Of a stretch of 64,000 bases of DNA, positions 55,501-63,499 are shown piece by piece. The notes under the pieces were generated by a model. The model had not been told where the DNA came from, searched no databases, and saw only the letters and a program-made list of their open reading frames with translations. Position 1 is the stretch's first letter; every line of letters starts with the position of its first letter. The stretch comes from Pseudomonas syringae pv. cilantro (GTDB taxonomy: Bacteria; Pseudomonadota; Gammaproteobacteria; Pseudomonadales; Pseudomonadaceae). Where the stretch lies: NCBI RefSeq assembly GCF_001293775.1, contig NZ_LGLN01000064.1:25505-89504 (forward strand). Reading direction: 5' to 3'. Position numbers and translations under genes: made by a program.

Positions 55501-57355
55501 GAATGTTTATCGGATCGAAACGTAACGACGCACACCTTGCCGATGCCGGGACCTCGAAAATGACGGTCTGAAAGCCATCGTGTACCCGCTGCTTCTTTGT
55601 TCGGTCCTCAGTGAAGCCGCCTTCGGCATCGCCCAGATAGAGCGTTGCGACTTTAGGTATTTCGTTTATCTGAGAACCGGTTTTCTGGATCGTTGCGTCG
55701 GGTGCCCAGTTCAGGAAGCTTGCGGCCTCACGACCGGTCACTTTTTCTTGAAACAGGGCTTCAAGCGCGGCATATCGGTCGAGATCTTCATCCGTGACCG
55801 TGAGGTCAACACTGTCCAGCAACTGGATAATGAAGTCGCGCCTGCTGATCATGGTCGCAGTCGAGTGGAAAGGGACTGCATTGGCGATCAGCAGTAACAG
55901 CCCGCGCATCAACAAATGACCGAGTTCGACACCCTCGACCATTTCCCATTCGATATCGATCAGGTGCGGCCGACCCTCGCTATCCAGAATGATGTTTTGT
56001 GCCACGGCATCTATATAGTGACCCGGCAGGCGCGCTTGCACATGATCAAGTGCAATCGCATGGCCTTCCGCTGCGAGAAGCTTTTCCAGGCTTTCCACAT
56101 ACAAGGACAGAAACGGCGTAAACGTCGCGACGTTCCAGTGATGTGTTGTGGCGGCCTCAAAGAACTTCAGACTGAGCAGCAAGCCTTTGGCATAACCGTG
56201 TGCCTCGGGAAGAATGAACCGGTGTGCATCCTCTGGGCTTTCTGGAACCGCACCGCTGCTGAGTCGATGGTAGCGAACTTCGATGCCGTCGGGTGTCTCG
56301 ACGAAAACGGTTGCTTTGCAATACTCGGCATTACGTCCCGTGCTGTAGTGATACGCAAGGACGTCCTCCGGCACAACGTGCTCCGCCAAGCATGACGCAA
56401 CTACGAGGAACGAGTTGGCGAGCTCCATACCCAGGTGGTTATCGATGACGACAGGCCAGGCTCTTTCCAGATTGAATGTGGTGTTGACCGGTAATTGCGG
56501 GTCTTTTCGAGTGTTCTGGCAAGCCAGCGCAGCCGCATCGAAGTCTTCGGATCTGAAGCCTCTTTCAGTAATGATCGAGTTCGGAATCTTGTAATCGGGG
56601 TAGGGGGATAGAAAGTCCGACGCCTTGAACCCTGCACGGGCAACAAGCGCCTGAAGCTCTTTTCGACCAAACGTTTTCGGTTGCCGATCTACATAGCGTC
56701 CTTCAATGCCATACATCGCGACACCTACGTGATCTTCCGGCGCGCCTGCAAAGTATTTCAGGCCCAGCTGATTCTCGATGGCGATGAACAGATGGCCGTC
56801 AGGTTTGAGCAATTTTCGCACGCGGCTCAGCATGCCGAAAGCCGGGTCAGCGTCGGCGCTGAACATGCTGGCGTATTCAAGCACCCCGATGAGGGTGACG
56901 ACATCGAACTGTTGCTCGACTTTCAAGTCGTCAAACCGTTCGGCGAGCACTGTGATGTTGTCCAGGTCGCGAGTTCTGCTCGCGGCGATAGCGGCGCGGC
57001 GCGGGCTGCCTTCCAGGCACAGGACCGTGGCTCCGGCTTCGCCAAGATAACGGCTGATTGCGCCGCAACCTGCTCCTATTTCAAGAACTGACTTACCTTT
57101 CAAAAGGTGTTCGAACGGGCGGAAGATATTCCCCCGGCTCGACGTCAGGTGATACAGCTTGGGCCAGTCAGTGCAATAGAGCGGAAGCTCACTGGACAGG
57201 ACTGAGACATCTTCTGCTTCACGCACGATCCTGGCCAATTCGTTTTCGGAATTGTCTCCATCGCTGTAAGCAATGCCCTGATAATCGGAGCGTACCCAGA
57301 CCCCTGTGCCGGCATCAAGGGAATAGCCGTATCTATCAAGTTCAAACATCGACAA
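52580..57355 (-). CDS. Giant methyltransferase / kinase-like / coiled-coil / double GT2 fusion protein
   Basis: A 1591-residue protein, apparently cytoplasmic or peripheral. Domains: class I SAM methyltransferase, about 80-260 (SVLEIGAGCGAISRYLGEAG); a kinase-like region, about 330-480, with HYIDAVAQNIILD (Asp449, Asn454) and HLIDIEWE (Asp467, Glu469) in the positions of catalytic-loop and metal-binding residues; a beta-sandwich, about 565-700 (SLRFDPINIRQSFSI); a coiled coil of twelve 18-residue repeats, 722-937; GT2 domain I, 1055-1270 (MDNDDLLPRH); and GT2 domain II, 1314-1545 (INNDIEVISPEW). The first half recalls WbdD, the methyltransferase-kinase with coiled-coil ruler that ends E. coli O9a chains. 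Here it is joined to likely rhamnosyltransferases. Overlaps wzt by 14 bases. Confidence 0.82.
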   Translation of the reverse strand: MSMFELDRYGYSLDAGTGVWVRSDYQGIAYSDGDNSENELARIVREAEDVSVLSSELPLYCTDWPKLYHLTSSRGNIFRPFEHLLKGKSVLEIGAGCGAISRYLGEAGATVLCLEGSPRRAAIAASRTRDLDNITVLAERFDDLKVEQQFDVVTLIGVLEYASMFSADADPAFGMLSRVRKLLKPDGHLFIAIENQLGLKYFAGAPEDHVGVAMYGIEGRYVDRQPKTFGRKELQALVARAGFKASDFLSPYPDYKIPNSIITERGFRSEDFDAAALACQNTRKDPQLPVNTTFNLERAWPVVIDNHLGMELANSFLVVASCLAEHVVPEDVLAYHYSTGRNAEYCKATVFVETPDGIEVRYHRLSSGAVPESPEDAHRFILPEAHGYAKGLLLSLKFFEAATTHHWNVATFTPFLSLYVESLEKLLAAEGHAIALDHVQARLPGHYIDAVAQNIILDSEGRPHLIDIEWEMVEGVELGHLLMRGLLLLIANAVPFHSTATMISRRDFIIQLLDSVDLTVTDEDLDRYAALEALFQEKVTGREAASFLNWAPDATIQKTGSQINEIPKVATLYLGDAEGGFTEDRTKKQRVHDGFQTVIFEVPASARCASLRFDPINIRQSFSISAVKIYSTNAERWTWFDSAESPLTAAGVTAFSSDANGTLFMALNDDPHVMLPVDLRKLVKGKSFKVQISFTLLTESEVAARLVQQEEELKQALETTSDQNLKEHSALEAIEAANLAEQENHRLALANIELENLSAQERHRLALMELETANATLQESHSLALTELETASETLQESHSRALAELEAEKRAMQEAHQQEREALEAQNLANQESYRLKLMEAESEHLAALEAHRTEVMGLKTDNLTLQENHHLTLTELEARHLALKESHHLELTRLEAETLTLQQNQRREVTGLESKNVTLMEKHRLELEAKDTHIHNLNLNIISMQSSYSWMITAPLRKVAKALLRLKSNLTSLPLIIRRGGGLFSTTKKAYRVWRARGIAGVIAQARWAKGAAATGAYGNRHDYALWVKKYDTLNDEKISLINDDIARWDDSPVISIIMPVYNPPLELLREAVESVREQLYPQWELCLADDASTDQEVIDYLKSLSALDERIKIVFREHNGHISAASNSALDVATGEFVALMDNDDLLPRHALYWVARTIRENPDAGLIYSDEDKISTDGTRSSPHFKSDWNEFLFRSQNMVCHLGAYRRDLINEVGQFRVGFEGAQDYDLALRCVEKLQRNQIIHIPRVLYHWRIHAGSTAMAGDEKPYAALAGVKALDEHLERKGGVGIAELSSLGMYRVHYALPASPPLVSLIIPTRNAHALVKQCIDSIKRLTTYTHYEIILIDNCSDEPESLEYFAQLYQEENIRVMRDEGPFNYSALNNAAVRIANGELIGLINNDIEVISPEWLSEMVSIALQPGVGAVGARLWYPDDRLQHGGVITGLGGVAGHSHKNLPKGAPGYFCRAELIQELSAVTAACLIIKKSTFEQVGGLEEEHLKIAFNDVDFCLKVREAGYVNVWTPFAELYHHESATRGLEDTPQKQARFTKEIEYIKSRWPDIQADYAYSPNLTLDYEDFSMAWPPRITA
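54545..55192 (-). repeat. Twelve tandem 54-base repeats encoding an 18-residue coiled-coil unit
   Basis: Residues 722-937 of the fusion protein divide exactly into twelve 18-residue units without any gap. Examples are TLQESHSLALTELETASE (776-793), TLQESHSRALAELEAEKR (794-811), TLQENHHLTLTELEARHL (866-883) and ALKESHHLELTRLEAETL (884-901). The general pattern is (A/T)LQE-H-L-LTELEA. Adjacent units 776-811 are close to identical at DNA level (shared CTGTGGCTTTCCTG on the plus strand). An 18-residue period suits a continuous coiled coil with a regular stutter. Confidence 0.88.
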
Positions 57356-58709
57356 TTACCGGTTCAATTTCCATGACGGCACCCAGGTCTATCAGGCCCA
57401 GAAGCTTAGGAGTGGGTTCTACAACGAAATGTATGGAGTCATAGCGCCTGTCGTGGGGCACGATGTCTTCGCCTTGCCGGGAGGCAATACCGATGGATAT
57501 GAAATAATCCCCCGTCGCCAGTGCGTTTCTGAATTTCACGCGGGCCTTTGCCTGGTTGCCGGCACTGCCGATGAGGCCTGTGCCCTCACAATCCTGCATG
57601 TACGTGTTAGTGCCGTAGACGGTCACACCCTCTTTGGTCTTGATCGTAAAACCGATAATCGGGTTGACGACGGTGCGGTTGAACTCCAGTGCCAGATCAA
57701 GCACGATTTCCATACCTGACTCGACACTATTAGGGAATTCCTGTCCCGCTGCGCTCATATGGAAGTCGAGAAGCGTTGCCGCGCCATCTCCCCAGCGGTA
57801 TTCATGAGGGTTATAGCCAGGCCGGCTGGCGTACACATCCTCATCGAACCGAAGCGCAATCTTGTCGGCTTCGGTTGGCGCAACTTCCACGCGCTCTGCT
57901 TCGGCAAGGTCCAGGCTCTTGTCAGTGATAGGGCTCTTGTCGCGTCCGAACAGAATATCGGTATAACGATTAATGACCGGGCGCGACTCGCCAATCATTT
58001 CGATCCGGCTCTTTTCCAGCAAAATGCCACGATTACAGTGGGTGACAACCTGTTCGCTGGAGTGAGTGACCAACAGAATGCTCGTGCCGTTTTCTTTCAA
58101 TTGCCTCAAACGCTCGAAGCATTTGGCCTGAAACCGGGCATCGCCAACGGAGAGCGCTTCATCCACAACGAGAATTTCAGGATCAACTTGCGCCTGAACG
58201 GCAAACGCCAGGCGCACGGCCATGCCGCTCGAGTAAGACTTGACGGGTTGATCAAGGAACTCGCCGATGTCGGCAAACCCTGCGATCGCGTCAAAGCGTT
58301 CGTCCACTTCGTCGTGTGTCAGGCCCAGCACTGCCGCGTTGAGGTAGACGTTTTCACGGCCGGTGAACTCGGGATTGAAGCCCGAGCCCAGTTCCAGCAA
58401 CGCAGCGACCCGGCCACGGGTATGAATCTCACCGATAGTGGGGCTCAATGTGCCGCAAATGATCTGCAGCAGGGTGGATTTGCCAGAGCCGTTGCGACCG
58501 ACGATACCGACCGTTTCGCCTTTGGCGACATCAAAGCTGATATCGCGCAACGCCCAGAATTCCTTGCCATACGTAGTGATCGACTCTTGGCCCGACCAGC
58601 GTTGGAATCTTGGCACCAGTGCCTGTTTCAGGCGGTCGTGGGGCTTGTCGTAGGTGTAAAAACACTTCGAGACGTTTTGTACGCTGATAACCGGTTGATC
58701 AGATGACAT
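57342..58709 (-). CDS. wzt: O-polysaccharide ABC exporter ATP-binding subunit with C-terminal carbohydrate-binding domain
   Basis: A 455-residue Wzt. The ATPase domain (1-245) has Walker A GRNGSGKST, signature YSSGMAVRLAFAV and Walker B EILVVDEALSVGD. The C-terminal extension (about 285-455: EYRWGDGAATLLDFHM, TVVNPIIGFTIKTKEGV, HFVVEPTPK) is the beta-sandwich that in E. coli O8/O9a Wzt binds the capped chain end before export. Its presence implies a terminal modification, which the fusion protein encoded next to it could make. The ATG at 58709 lies 11 bases inside the wzm gene. Confidence 0.92.
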   Translation of the reverse strand: MSSDQPVISVQNVSKCFYTYDKPHDRLKQALVPRFQRWSGQESITTYGKEFWALRDISFDVAKGETVGIVGRNGSGKSTLLQIICGTLSPTIGEIHTRGRVAALLELGSGFNPEFTGRENVYLNAAVLGLTHDEVDERFDAIAGFADIGEFLDQPVKSYSSGMAVRLAFAVQAQVDPEILVVDEALSVGDARFQAKCFERLRQLKENGTSILLVTHSSEQVVTHCNRGILLEKSRIEMIGESRPVINRYTDILFGRDKSPITDKSLDLAEAERVEVAPTEADKIALRFDEDVYASRPGYNPHEYRWGDGAATLLDFHMSAAGQEFPNSVESGMEIVLDLALEFNRTVVNPIIGFTIKTKEGVTVYGTNTYMQDCEGTGLIGSAGNQAKARVKFRNALATGDYFISIGIASRQGEDIVPHDRRYDSIHFVVEPTPKLLGLIDLGAVMEIEPVIVDV

Positions 58710-59526
58710 CAGCGAATCCTTTACGTGTTTTTTGGAAGAACCAGAACCCCATGGCAGCAATCGCTGCGCCAACGACAATGGCGATACCCAGGCTATCCCA
58801 ATGGGGGAGGTTACCGAACAGCAGCACGCTGCGGCTTTCTTCGATAATGTAGGTGAGCGGGTTCATTTGCAGCCATGGACGATACACTTCAGGAAGCGCG
58901 GCCACCGGGTAAAGAACCGGCGAGAGGAATAGCAGAACGGTTGTCAGAACCGTAATGACATGGCCGACATCGCGCAAGTACACGCCCAGGGATGCGAGAA
59001 ACCAGCTGATACCCAGTGTGCCCAGAATGAGCGGCACCAGAATCAGCGGGAACAGTAGCGCGGTCCAGAAGAGTGTGTGCGAGATCAGCAACTGTGCGAT
59101 CACCAGCACGACCAGACTGATGCAACTGTGGAAAAGCGCCGAGCCCAAGGTGATGACCGGGAGGATCTCCAGCGGGAAAACCACTTTCTTGACGTAGTTG
59201 CTGTTGCTCATCACCAGAGAAGGCGCCCTGTTGGCACACTCCGCAAACAAGCCATGCACAATCATGCCGACAAACAGAAGAATGGCGAAGCCGCCTTTGC
59301 CGGTGTCTACACCGACCCAGCGCGCGCTGAAAATTTCGGAAAAAACGAAGGTGTAGACCGCGAGCATCAACACCGGATTGAAGAATGACCAGGCCAGGCC
59401 CATCACCGAGCCGCGATAACGGCCAATAACTTCGCGCCTGGTCATTTGCGAGATCAATGACCGGTTTGTCCACAAACTGGCGACCAGGCGTACAGGGCCG
59501 GCCGAAGGGGTTTTATGAGGGTTCAT
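58699..59526 (-). CDS. wzm: O-polysaccharide ABC exporter permease
   Basis: A 275-residue ABC-2-type permease with six membrane helices. Typical stretches are TRREVIGRYRGSVMGLAWSF at the start, FVGMIVHGLFAECANRAPSL and the terminal WDSLGIAIVVGAAIAAMGFW. With Wzt it moves undecaprenyl-linked polymer across the inner membrane. Its start overlaps the rmlC stop (TAATG) and its end overlaps wzt. Confidence 0.92.
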   Translation of the reverse strand: MNPHKTPSAGPVRLVASLWTNRSLISQMTRREVIGRYRGSVMGLAWSFFNPVLMLAVYTFVFSEIFSARWVGVDTGKGGFAILLFVGMIVHGLFAECANRAPSLVMSNSNYVKKVVFPLEILPVITLGSALFHSCISLVVLVIAQLLISHTLFWTALLFPLILVPLILGTLGISWFLASLGVYLRDVGHVITVLTTVLLFLSPVLYPVAALPEVYRPWLQMNPLTYIIEESRSVLLFGNLPHWDSLGIAIVVGAAIAAMGFWFFQKTRKGFADVI

Positions 59527-60071
59527 TAAGCGAACACCTCAGCATCTTCGAATGTGACGGCTTTCTGGTCTTTGACGGACAGGGAGGGCGCATCGCTGAG
59601 CGGCCACTCGATGTTCACAGTCGGATCGTTCCAGGCGAGGCTGCGCTCATGTTCCGGAGCCCAGTAGTCAGTGGTTTTATAAAGAAACTCGGCACTTTCG
59701 GAGAAAACGACGAAACCGTGAGCAAAGCCTTCCGGAATCCACAGCTGTTTTTTGTTTTCGGCGGTGAGATGCAGGCCCACCCATTTGCCGAATGTCGGTG
59801 AGCTTTTACGCAGATCGACGGCAACATCGAATACTTCGCCCGCGGTCACTCTGACAAGCTTGCCCTGCGGTTGCTGAATTTGATAATGCAAACCGCGAAG
59901 AACGCCTTTCACAGAGCGAGAGTGATTGTCCTGAACAAATTTGACCGATCGGCCAACGACCTCTTCGAATGCCTTCTGATTAAAGCTTTCAAAGAAAAAA
60001 CCGCGATCATCGCCGAAGGTTTTAGGTTCGAATACGATGACGTCTGGAATGGCGAGGCGTGTTGCATTCAT
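59526..60071 (-). CDS. rmlC: dTDP-4-dehydrorhamnose 3,5-epimerase
   Basis: A 181-residue cupin enzyme of dTDP-L-rhamnose synthesis. Diagnostic stretches are VFGDDRGFFFES-like TFGDDRGFFFESFNQ, FVQDNHSRSVKGVLRGLHYQ (active-site His in RGLHYQ), GEVFDVAVDLRKSSPTFGKW and IPEGFAHGF. It heads the unit rmlC-wzm-wzt-fusion and so on, separate from rmlBDA by 1.6 kb, but all are on the same strand. Confidence 0.95.
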   Translation of the reverse strand: MNATRLAIPDVIVFEPKTFGDDRGFFFESFNQKAFEEVVGRSVKFVQDNHSRSVKGVLRGLHYQIQQPQGKLVRVTAGEVFDVAVDLRKSSPTFGKWVGLHLTAENKKQLWIPEGFAHGFVVFSESAEFLYKTTDYWAPEHERSLAWNDPTVNIEWPLSDAPSLSVKDQKAVTFEDAEVFA

Positions 60072-60731
60072 ATGTAACGTATCTCCGAAATGCTCATCAG
60101 GGCCTGCTCATGCGGCCCTGGCTGGTGCAGGCGTCTATTGGAAGACGCCTGGGCCATGGAATTGGGTAGCGCCAGGGAAAGGCGTTCTGCGATATCCGGG
60201 CTCACTGGCATCGCGGTGGACCATAGACTGGCCACCTGGGCGGAAAGTGACTGCGCTGGATAAGGAGGTAGGCCTTTATTACTGCGGGGCGTGGGGCAGG
60301 CATCGTCTATTTGTAATTTTTCCGAAGTAGGTTCCAACGATGAGTCACGCGAGACGTTCATTGCAGGACTGTTTCACGAAATAAAGTGCACCCGGTATTC
60401 GACTTCATGATCACGCAGGCTATGCAAGTCATTTTCATCCTTGGCCGGGCGGTACAAGTGACCCTGCCTTTCGGCTCTGGTTCCGTTTACCCGGCTAGCC
60501 GACAGGTTGAGCTTCTGATACAGAAAACAAAGGCCTGCACATTAACATATGCCGCTGCTGTAGAACATTCAGCACCCATGAAATTAAGCGATGGCTGCGC
60601 ACCGACCGCACTTCATTAATGCGTGAGTATAGTCATGCAGAGCAATTTAAAGTCTTTATTTTCAACGTGTTGCGATAGCTGACGTGGGGGCGTATCGAGG
60701 GCGGTTCGCTTTGACCGAGGCGGAGGTGGAG
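60072..60731. other. Gene-free interval upstream of rmlC
   Basis: No credible gene is found in these 660 bases. Two perfect hairpins lie near rmlC: CAGGGCC/GGCCCTG (60098-60104/60114-60120) and CAGGCGTCT/AGACGCCTG (60128-60136/60143-60151). Neither has a T run on the minus strand. They would fall in the 5' untranslated region of the rmlC transcript, so they might affect elongation or mRNA stability. A promoter for rmlC-wzm-wzt is expected here, but I cannot point to one with confidence. Confidence 0.4.
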
Positions 60732-61661
60732 CTAGTGATTGTTTCGCCGTTCAGGTTTATTCAGCATGGCTGCAAGACAGGCAATAACGAATAAAATCTT
60801 GTCCCGAGGCCTTCTGCGGCATTGCCCTGCCTTGAAGGCGAGCTTGAGAAACAGCGACCGTGTGCCCGTTTCCCCCCCCCTAAAAAGCAGCTCGCCGCCT
60901 CCAGTCAGATGGCCAATCAGCAAAACTTGCCCTGCCCACCATCCGTCAGCGATTTTTCTCAGGCGCGAGACGAGCGGGGCGAGTCCGGTATTGGCGCCGA
61001 CCTGATTATCAGCGTGTTGGCGATAGTCCAGACCGGGTGCCGGATCAATGAACCATCGAAAGTCATGACTGCGTGCAAATGCGTAGCAGTACCAGTCATG
61101 CAGGCTGACGGCCTGAGCTGCGTCCCAGTGTGAAACGAGCGATAACTTGAAAGCATCCGCGAGTGAGCGGTTCAGCACGTATGTGCAACCAGGCCCGGCC
61201 GCTTCGAACATGTGGTCCCATCGAACCTGAGGCTGAGCCTTGTCCAGCAATACTCGCTGTCCATCGGGCCAGAAGGCGATGACGTTACTTGAGTAGGCGT
61301 CATGCTCGCCGGACGCCAAGGTTGATACCGCACGCCCGAGCTTGTCGTGATGCCAGATATCATCCTGATCGGAGAAGGCGACATAATCAAAAGAAGAGAA
61401 GTCGACATCCCTAATCAAGCGAAAGAAATTGCGTGACGCTCCGCCAAATCGTCCGGCGGGCGGCAACAGGGTAACGCTTGGATGGTGCTGCGCATAATCG
61501 GCACACCATGCCTCAGTGCCGTCGCTGGAAGTGTCGACACTGATGAACACGCTGACGCAGACATTCGTCTGCTTCAGGAGGGAATCAAGTTGCGCCTCTA
61601 TCCACGCCATACCGTTATAGGCGGCCAGTAGCACGGCTACCTTTGGAAAAACAGATGACAT
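60732..61661 (-). CDS. Family 2 glycosyltransferase (rhamnosyltransferase-like) with internal G tract
   Basis: A 309-residue GT2 enzyme: VAVLLAAYNGMAWIEAQLDS, ISVDTSSDGTEAW, FSDQDDIWHHDKL, HDWYCYAFAR and GLDYRQHADNQVGAN. These resemble the plus-strand enzyme at 40470 and other rhamnan transferases. It probably adds L-rhamnose from the dTDP donor made by the neighbouring rml genes. A run of nine G in LLFRGGETG (about residue 260) lies within the gene. A slip of one base would replace the last 45-50 residues. It starts 42 bases after rmlA. Confidence 0.85.
   Translation of the reverse strand: MSSVFPKVAVLLAAYNGMAWIEAQLDSLLKQTNVCVSVFISVDTSSDGTEAWCADYAQHHPSVTLLPPAGRFGGASRNFFRLIRDVDFSSFDYVAFSDQDDIWHHDKLGRAVSTLASGEHDAYSSNVIAFWPDGQRVLLDKAQPQVRWDHMFEAAGPGCTYVLNRSLADAFKLSLVSHWDAAQAVSLHDWYCYAFARSHDFRWFIDPAPGLDYRQHADNQVGANTGLAPLVSRLRKIADGWWAGQVLLIGHLTGGGELLFRGGETGTRSLFLKLAFKAGQCRRRPRDKILFVIACLAAMLNKPERRNNH
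60872..60880. repeat. Nine-base poly-C tract (poly-G in coding sense)
   Basis: Nine consecutive C residues on the plus strand encode the Gly-Gly in FRGGE of the glycosyltransferase gene. The length is borderline for slipped-strand mispairing. The frame is intact in this sequence. Confidence 0.85.
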
Positions 61662-61703
61662 ACTGTTCGCAGCCTTGCGGTACGTGAATAGAGGTTTAGA
61701 GCG

Positions 61704-62594
61704 TTAGAACGAGCCCAGATCGAGCAGCTTCTGCAGATACTGCCCGTAGCCGGTTTTCTTCAGTTTCTGCGCTTGCTCACCCAACTGAGCGGCGGTGATC
61801 CAGCCGTTGGTGTAGGCGATCTCTTCCAGGCAGGCCACTTTCCAGCCCTGACGCTGCTCGATGGTATGAACGAAATGGCTCGCTTCCAGCAGCGACTCGT
61901 GAGTGCCGGTGTCGAGCCACGCAAAGCCACGACCCAGAATCTCTACAGTCAGGCTCTTCTGTTCCAGGTAAGCACGGTTCACATCGGTGATTTCCAGTTC
62001 GCCGCGCTCGGAAGGTTTGATGTTCTTCGCGATTTCGACAACCTGATTGTCGTAGAAGTACAGGCCTGTTACCGCGTAGCTCGACTTCGGTGCCGCAGGT
62101 TTCTCTTCGATGCTCAGTGCGCGTCCGGTTTCGTCGAACTCGACAACACCGAAGCGCTCCGGGTCAGAAACGTGATAACCGAAGACAGTGGCACCGGTGG
62201 TCTGCTGGCTGGCGGAGCGCAGGTTGTCGGAGAAGTGCTGACCATAGAAGATGTTGTCGCCCAGAATCAGGCAGCAAGGATCCTTGCCGATGAACTCTTC
62301 TCCGATGATGAATGCTTGTGCCAGGCCATCCGGTGTAGGTTGCTCGGCGTAAGTCAGCTCAATGCCATATTGGCTGCCGTCGCCCAGCAATTTACGGAAG
62401 CTAGGCAGATCTTCTGGCGTGGAGATGATCAAGACTTCACGCATACCCGCCAGCATCAGCACCGACAGCGGGTAGAAAATCATTGGTTTGTCGTAGATGG
62501 GCAGCATCTGCTTGGATACGCCAAGGGTAAGCGGGTGCAGACGAGTGCCCGAGCCGCCGGCCAGGATGATGCCTTTACGATTGATGGTGGTCAT
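61704..62594 (-). CDS. rmlA: Glucose-1-phosphate thymidylyltransferase
   Basis: A 296-residue nucleotidyltransferase that makes dTDP-glucose, the first step of both the rhamnose and the Fuc3NAc routes. It has [45 protein letters not shown] and the allosteric-site region typical of RmlA. The ATG overlaps the rmlD stop by 4 bases. Confidence 0.96.
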   Translation of the reverse strand: MTTINRKGIILAGGSGTRLHPLTLGVSKQMLPIYDKPMIFYPLSVLMLAGMREVLIISTPEDLPSFRKLLGDGSQYGIELTYAEQPTPDGLAQAFIIGEEFIGKDPCCLILGDNIFYGQHFSDNLRSASQQTTGATVFGYHVSDPERFGVVEFDETGRALSIEEKPAAPKSSYAVTGLYFYDNQVVEIAKNIKPSERGELEITDVNRAYLEQKSLTVEILGRGFAWLDTGTHESLLEASHFVHTIEQRQGWKVACLEEIAYTNGWITAAQLGEQAQKLKKTGYGQYLQKLLDLGSF

Positions 62595-63499
62595 TTATTC
62601 AGAGTTTCCATGAGCATTCGGGCTACACCACTTTGCCAGTCAGGCAGGTGCAGCGAAAAATTGCGGCGCAGCTTTTCTGTGTTCAGACGCGAATTCAGAG
62701 GGCGTCGCGCGGGTGTCGGGTATTCGGTCGTGCCGATGGGGTTGATCGTTTCCACCGCCAAGGGTTCCCCGTTGGCGCGGGCGAAATCAATAACGTACTG
62801 CGCATAGGCATGCCATGACACCTCACCGGCGGGTGCCAGATGATAAATGCCACAAAGCTCCGGCCTTGCCAGTGTTTGCTGCAGCGCCGCCGTCGCTATG
62901 TCGGCCAGCAGCTCCGCACCTGTAGGTGCGCCAATCTGATCGGCGATCACACTGAGCGTCGGGCGGTCTTTTGCAAGCCGCAGCATGGTTTTGGCAAAGT
63001 TGTTGCCGCGTGCCGCGTACACCCAACTGGTACGGAAAATCAGATGTTTGCAGCCTGACGCGGCAATCAGGTGCTCACCTTCTAGCTTGGTTGCACCGTA
63101 ATAGTTGACCGGAGACACCGCGTCGCTTTCTTTCCAGGCAACGCTTCCCGTACCGTCGAACACGTAGTCGGTCGAGTAATGAACCAGCAGCGCGTCCAGC
63201 GTGAGGGCCTCTTCTGCCAAGACCTGACTTGCCAGCGCATTGACCGTGTGCGCGAGCGCTTGCTCGGTTTCGGCCTTGTCGACGGCGGTATAGGCTGCAG
63301 CATTAACGATAACCTGGGGCTGAACGCTGCGAATGGTTTTGCGCAAGCCGTCCAGGTCAGACAGATCGCCGGTCAGATCGCCGTAGGTCGTCGAAACCGT
63401 ATGACGATCAAGCGCAATCACTTCGCCCACTACCGCGAGCGAACGTTGCAGCTCCCAGCCGACCTGGCCGTTTTTACCCAGCAGAAGAATCCTCATCAT
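62591..63499 (-). CDS. rmlD: dTDP-4-dehydrorhamnose reductase
   Basis: A 302-residue SDR enzyme giving dTDP-L-rhamnose. It has [44 protein letters not shown] and the Tyr-x3-Lys of [11 protein letters not shown]. It overlaps rmlB and rmlA by 4 bases each, so the three are translated as a coupled unit. Confidence 0.96.
   Translation of the reverse strand: MMRILLLGKNGQVGWELQRSLAVVGEVIALDRHTVSTTYGDLTGDLSDLDGLRKTIRSVQPQVIVNAAAYTAVDKAETEQALAHTVNALASQVLAEEALTLDALLVHYSTDYVFDGTGSVAWKESDAVSPVNYYGATKLEGEHLIAASGCKHLIFRTSWVYAARGNNFAKTMLRLAKDRPTLSVIADQIGAPTGAELLADIATAALQQTLARPELCGIYHLAPAGEVSWHAYAQYVIDFARANGEPLAVETINPIGTTEYPTPARRPLNSRLNTEKLRRNFSLHLPDWQSGVARMLMETLNK

Noticed and set aside
60128..60151. Intrinsic terminator after the glycosyltransferase gene at 60732
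   Set aside because: It lies nearly 600 bases past that gene's stop and has no T run on the minus strand.
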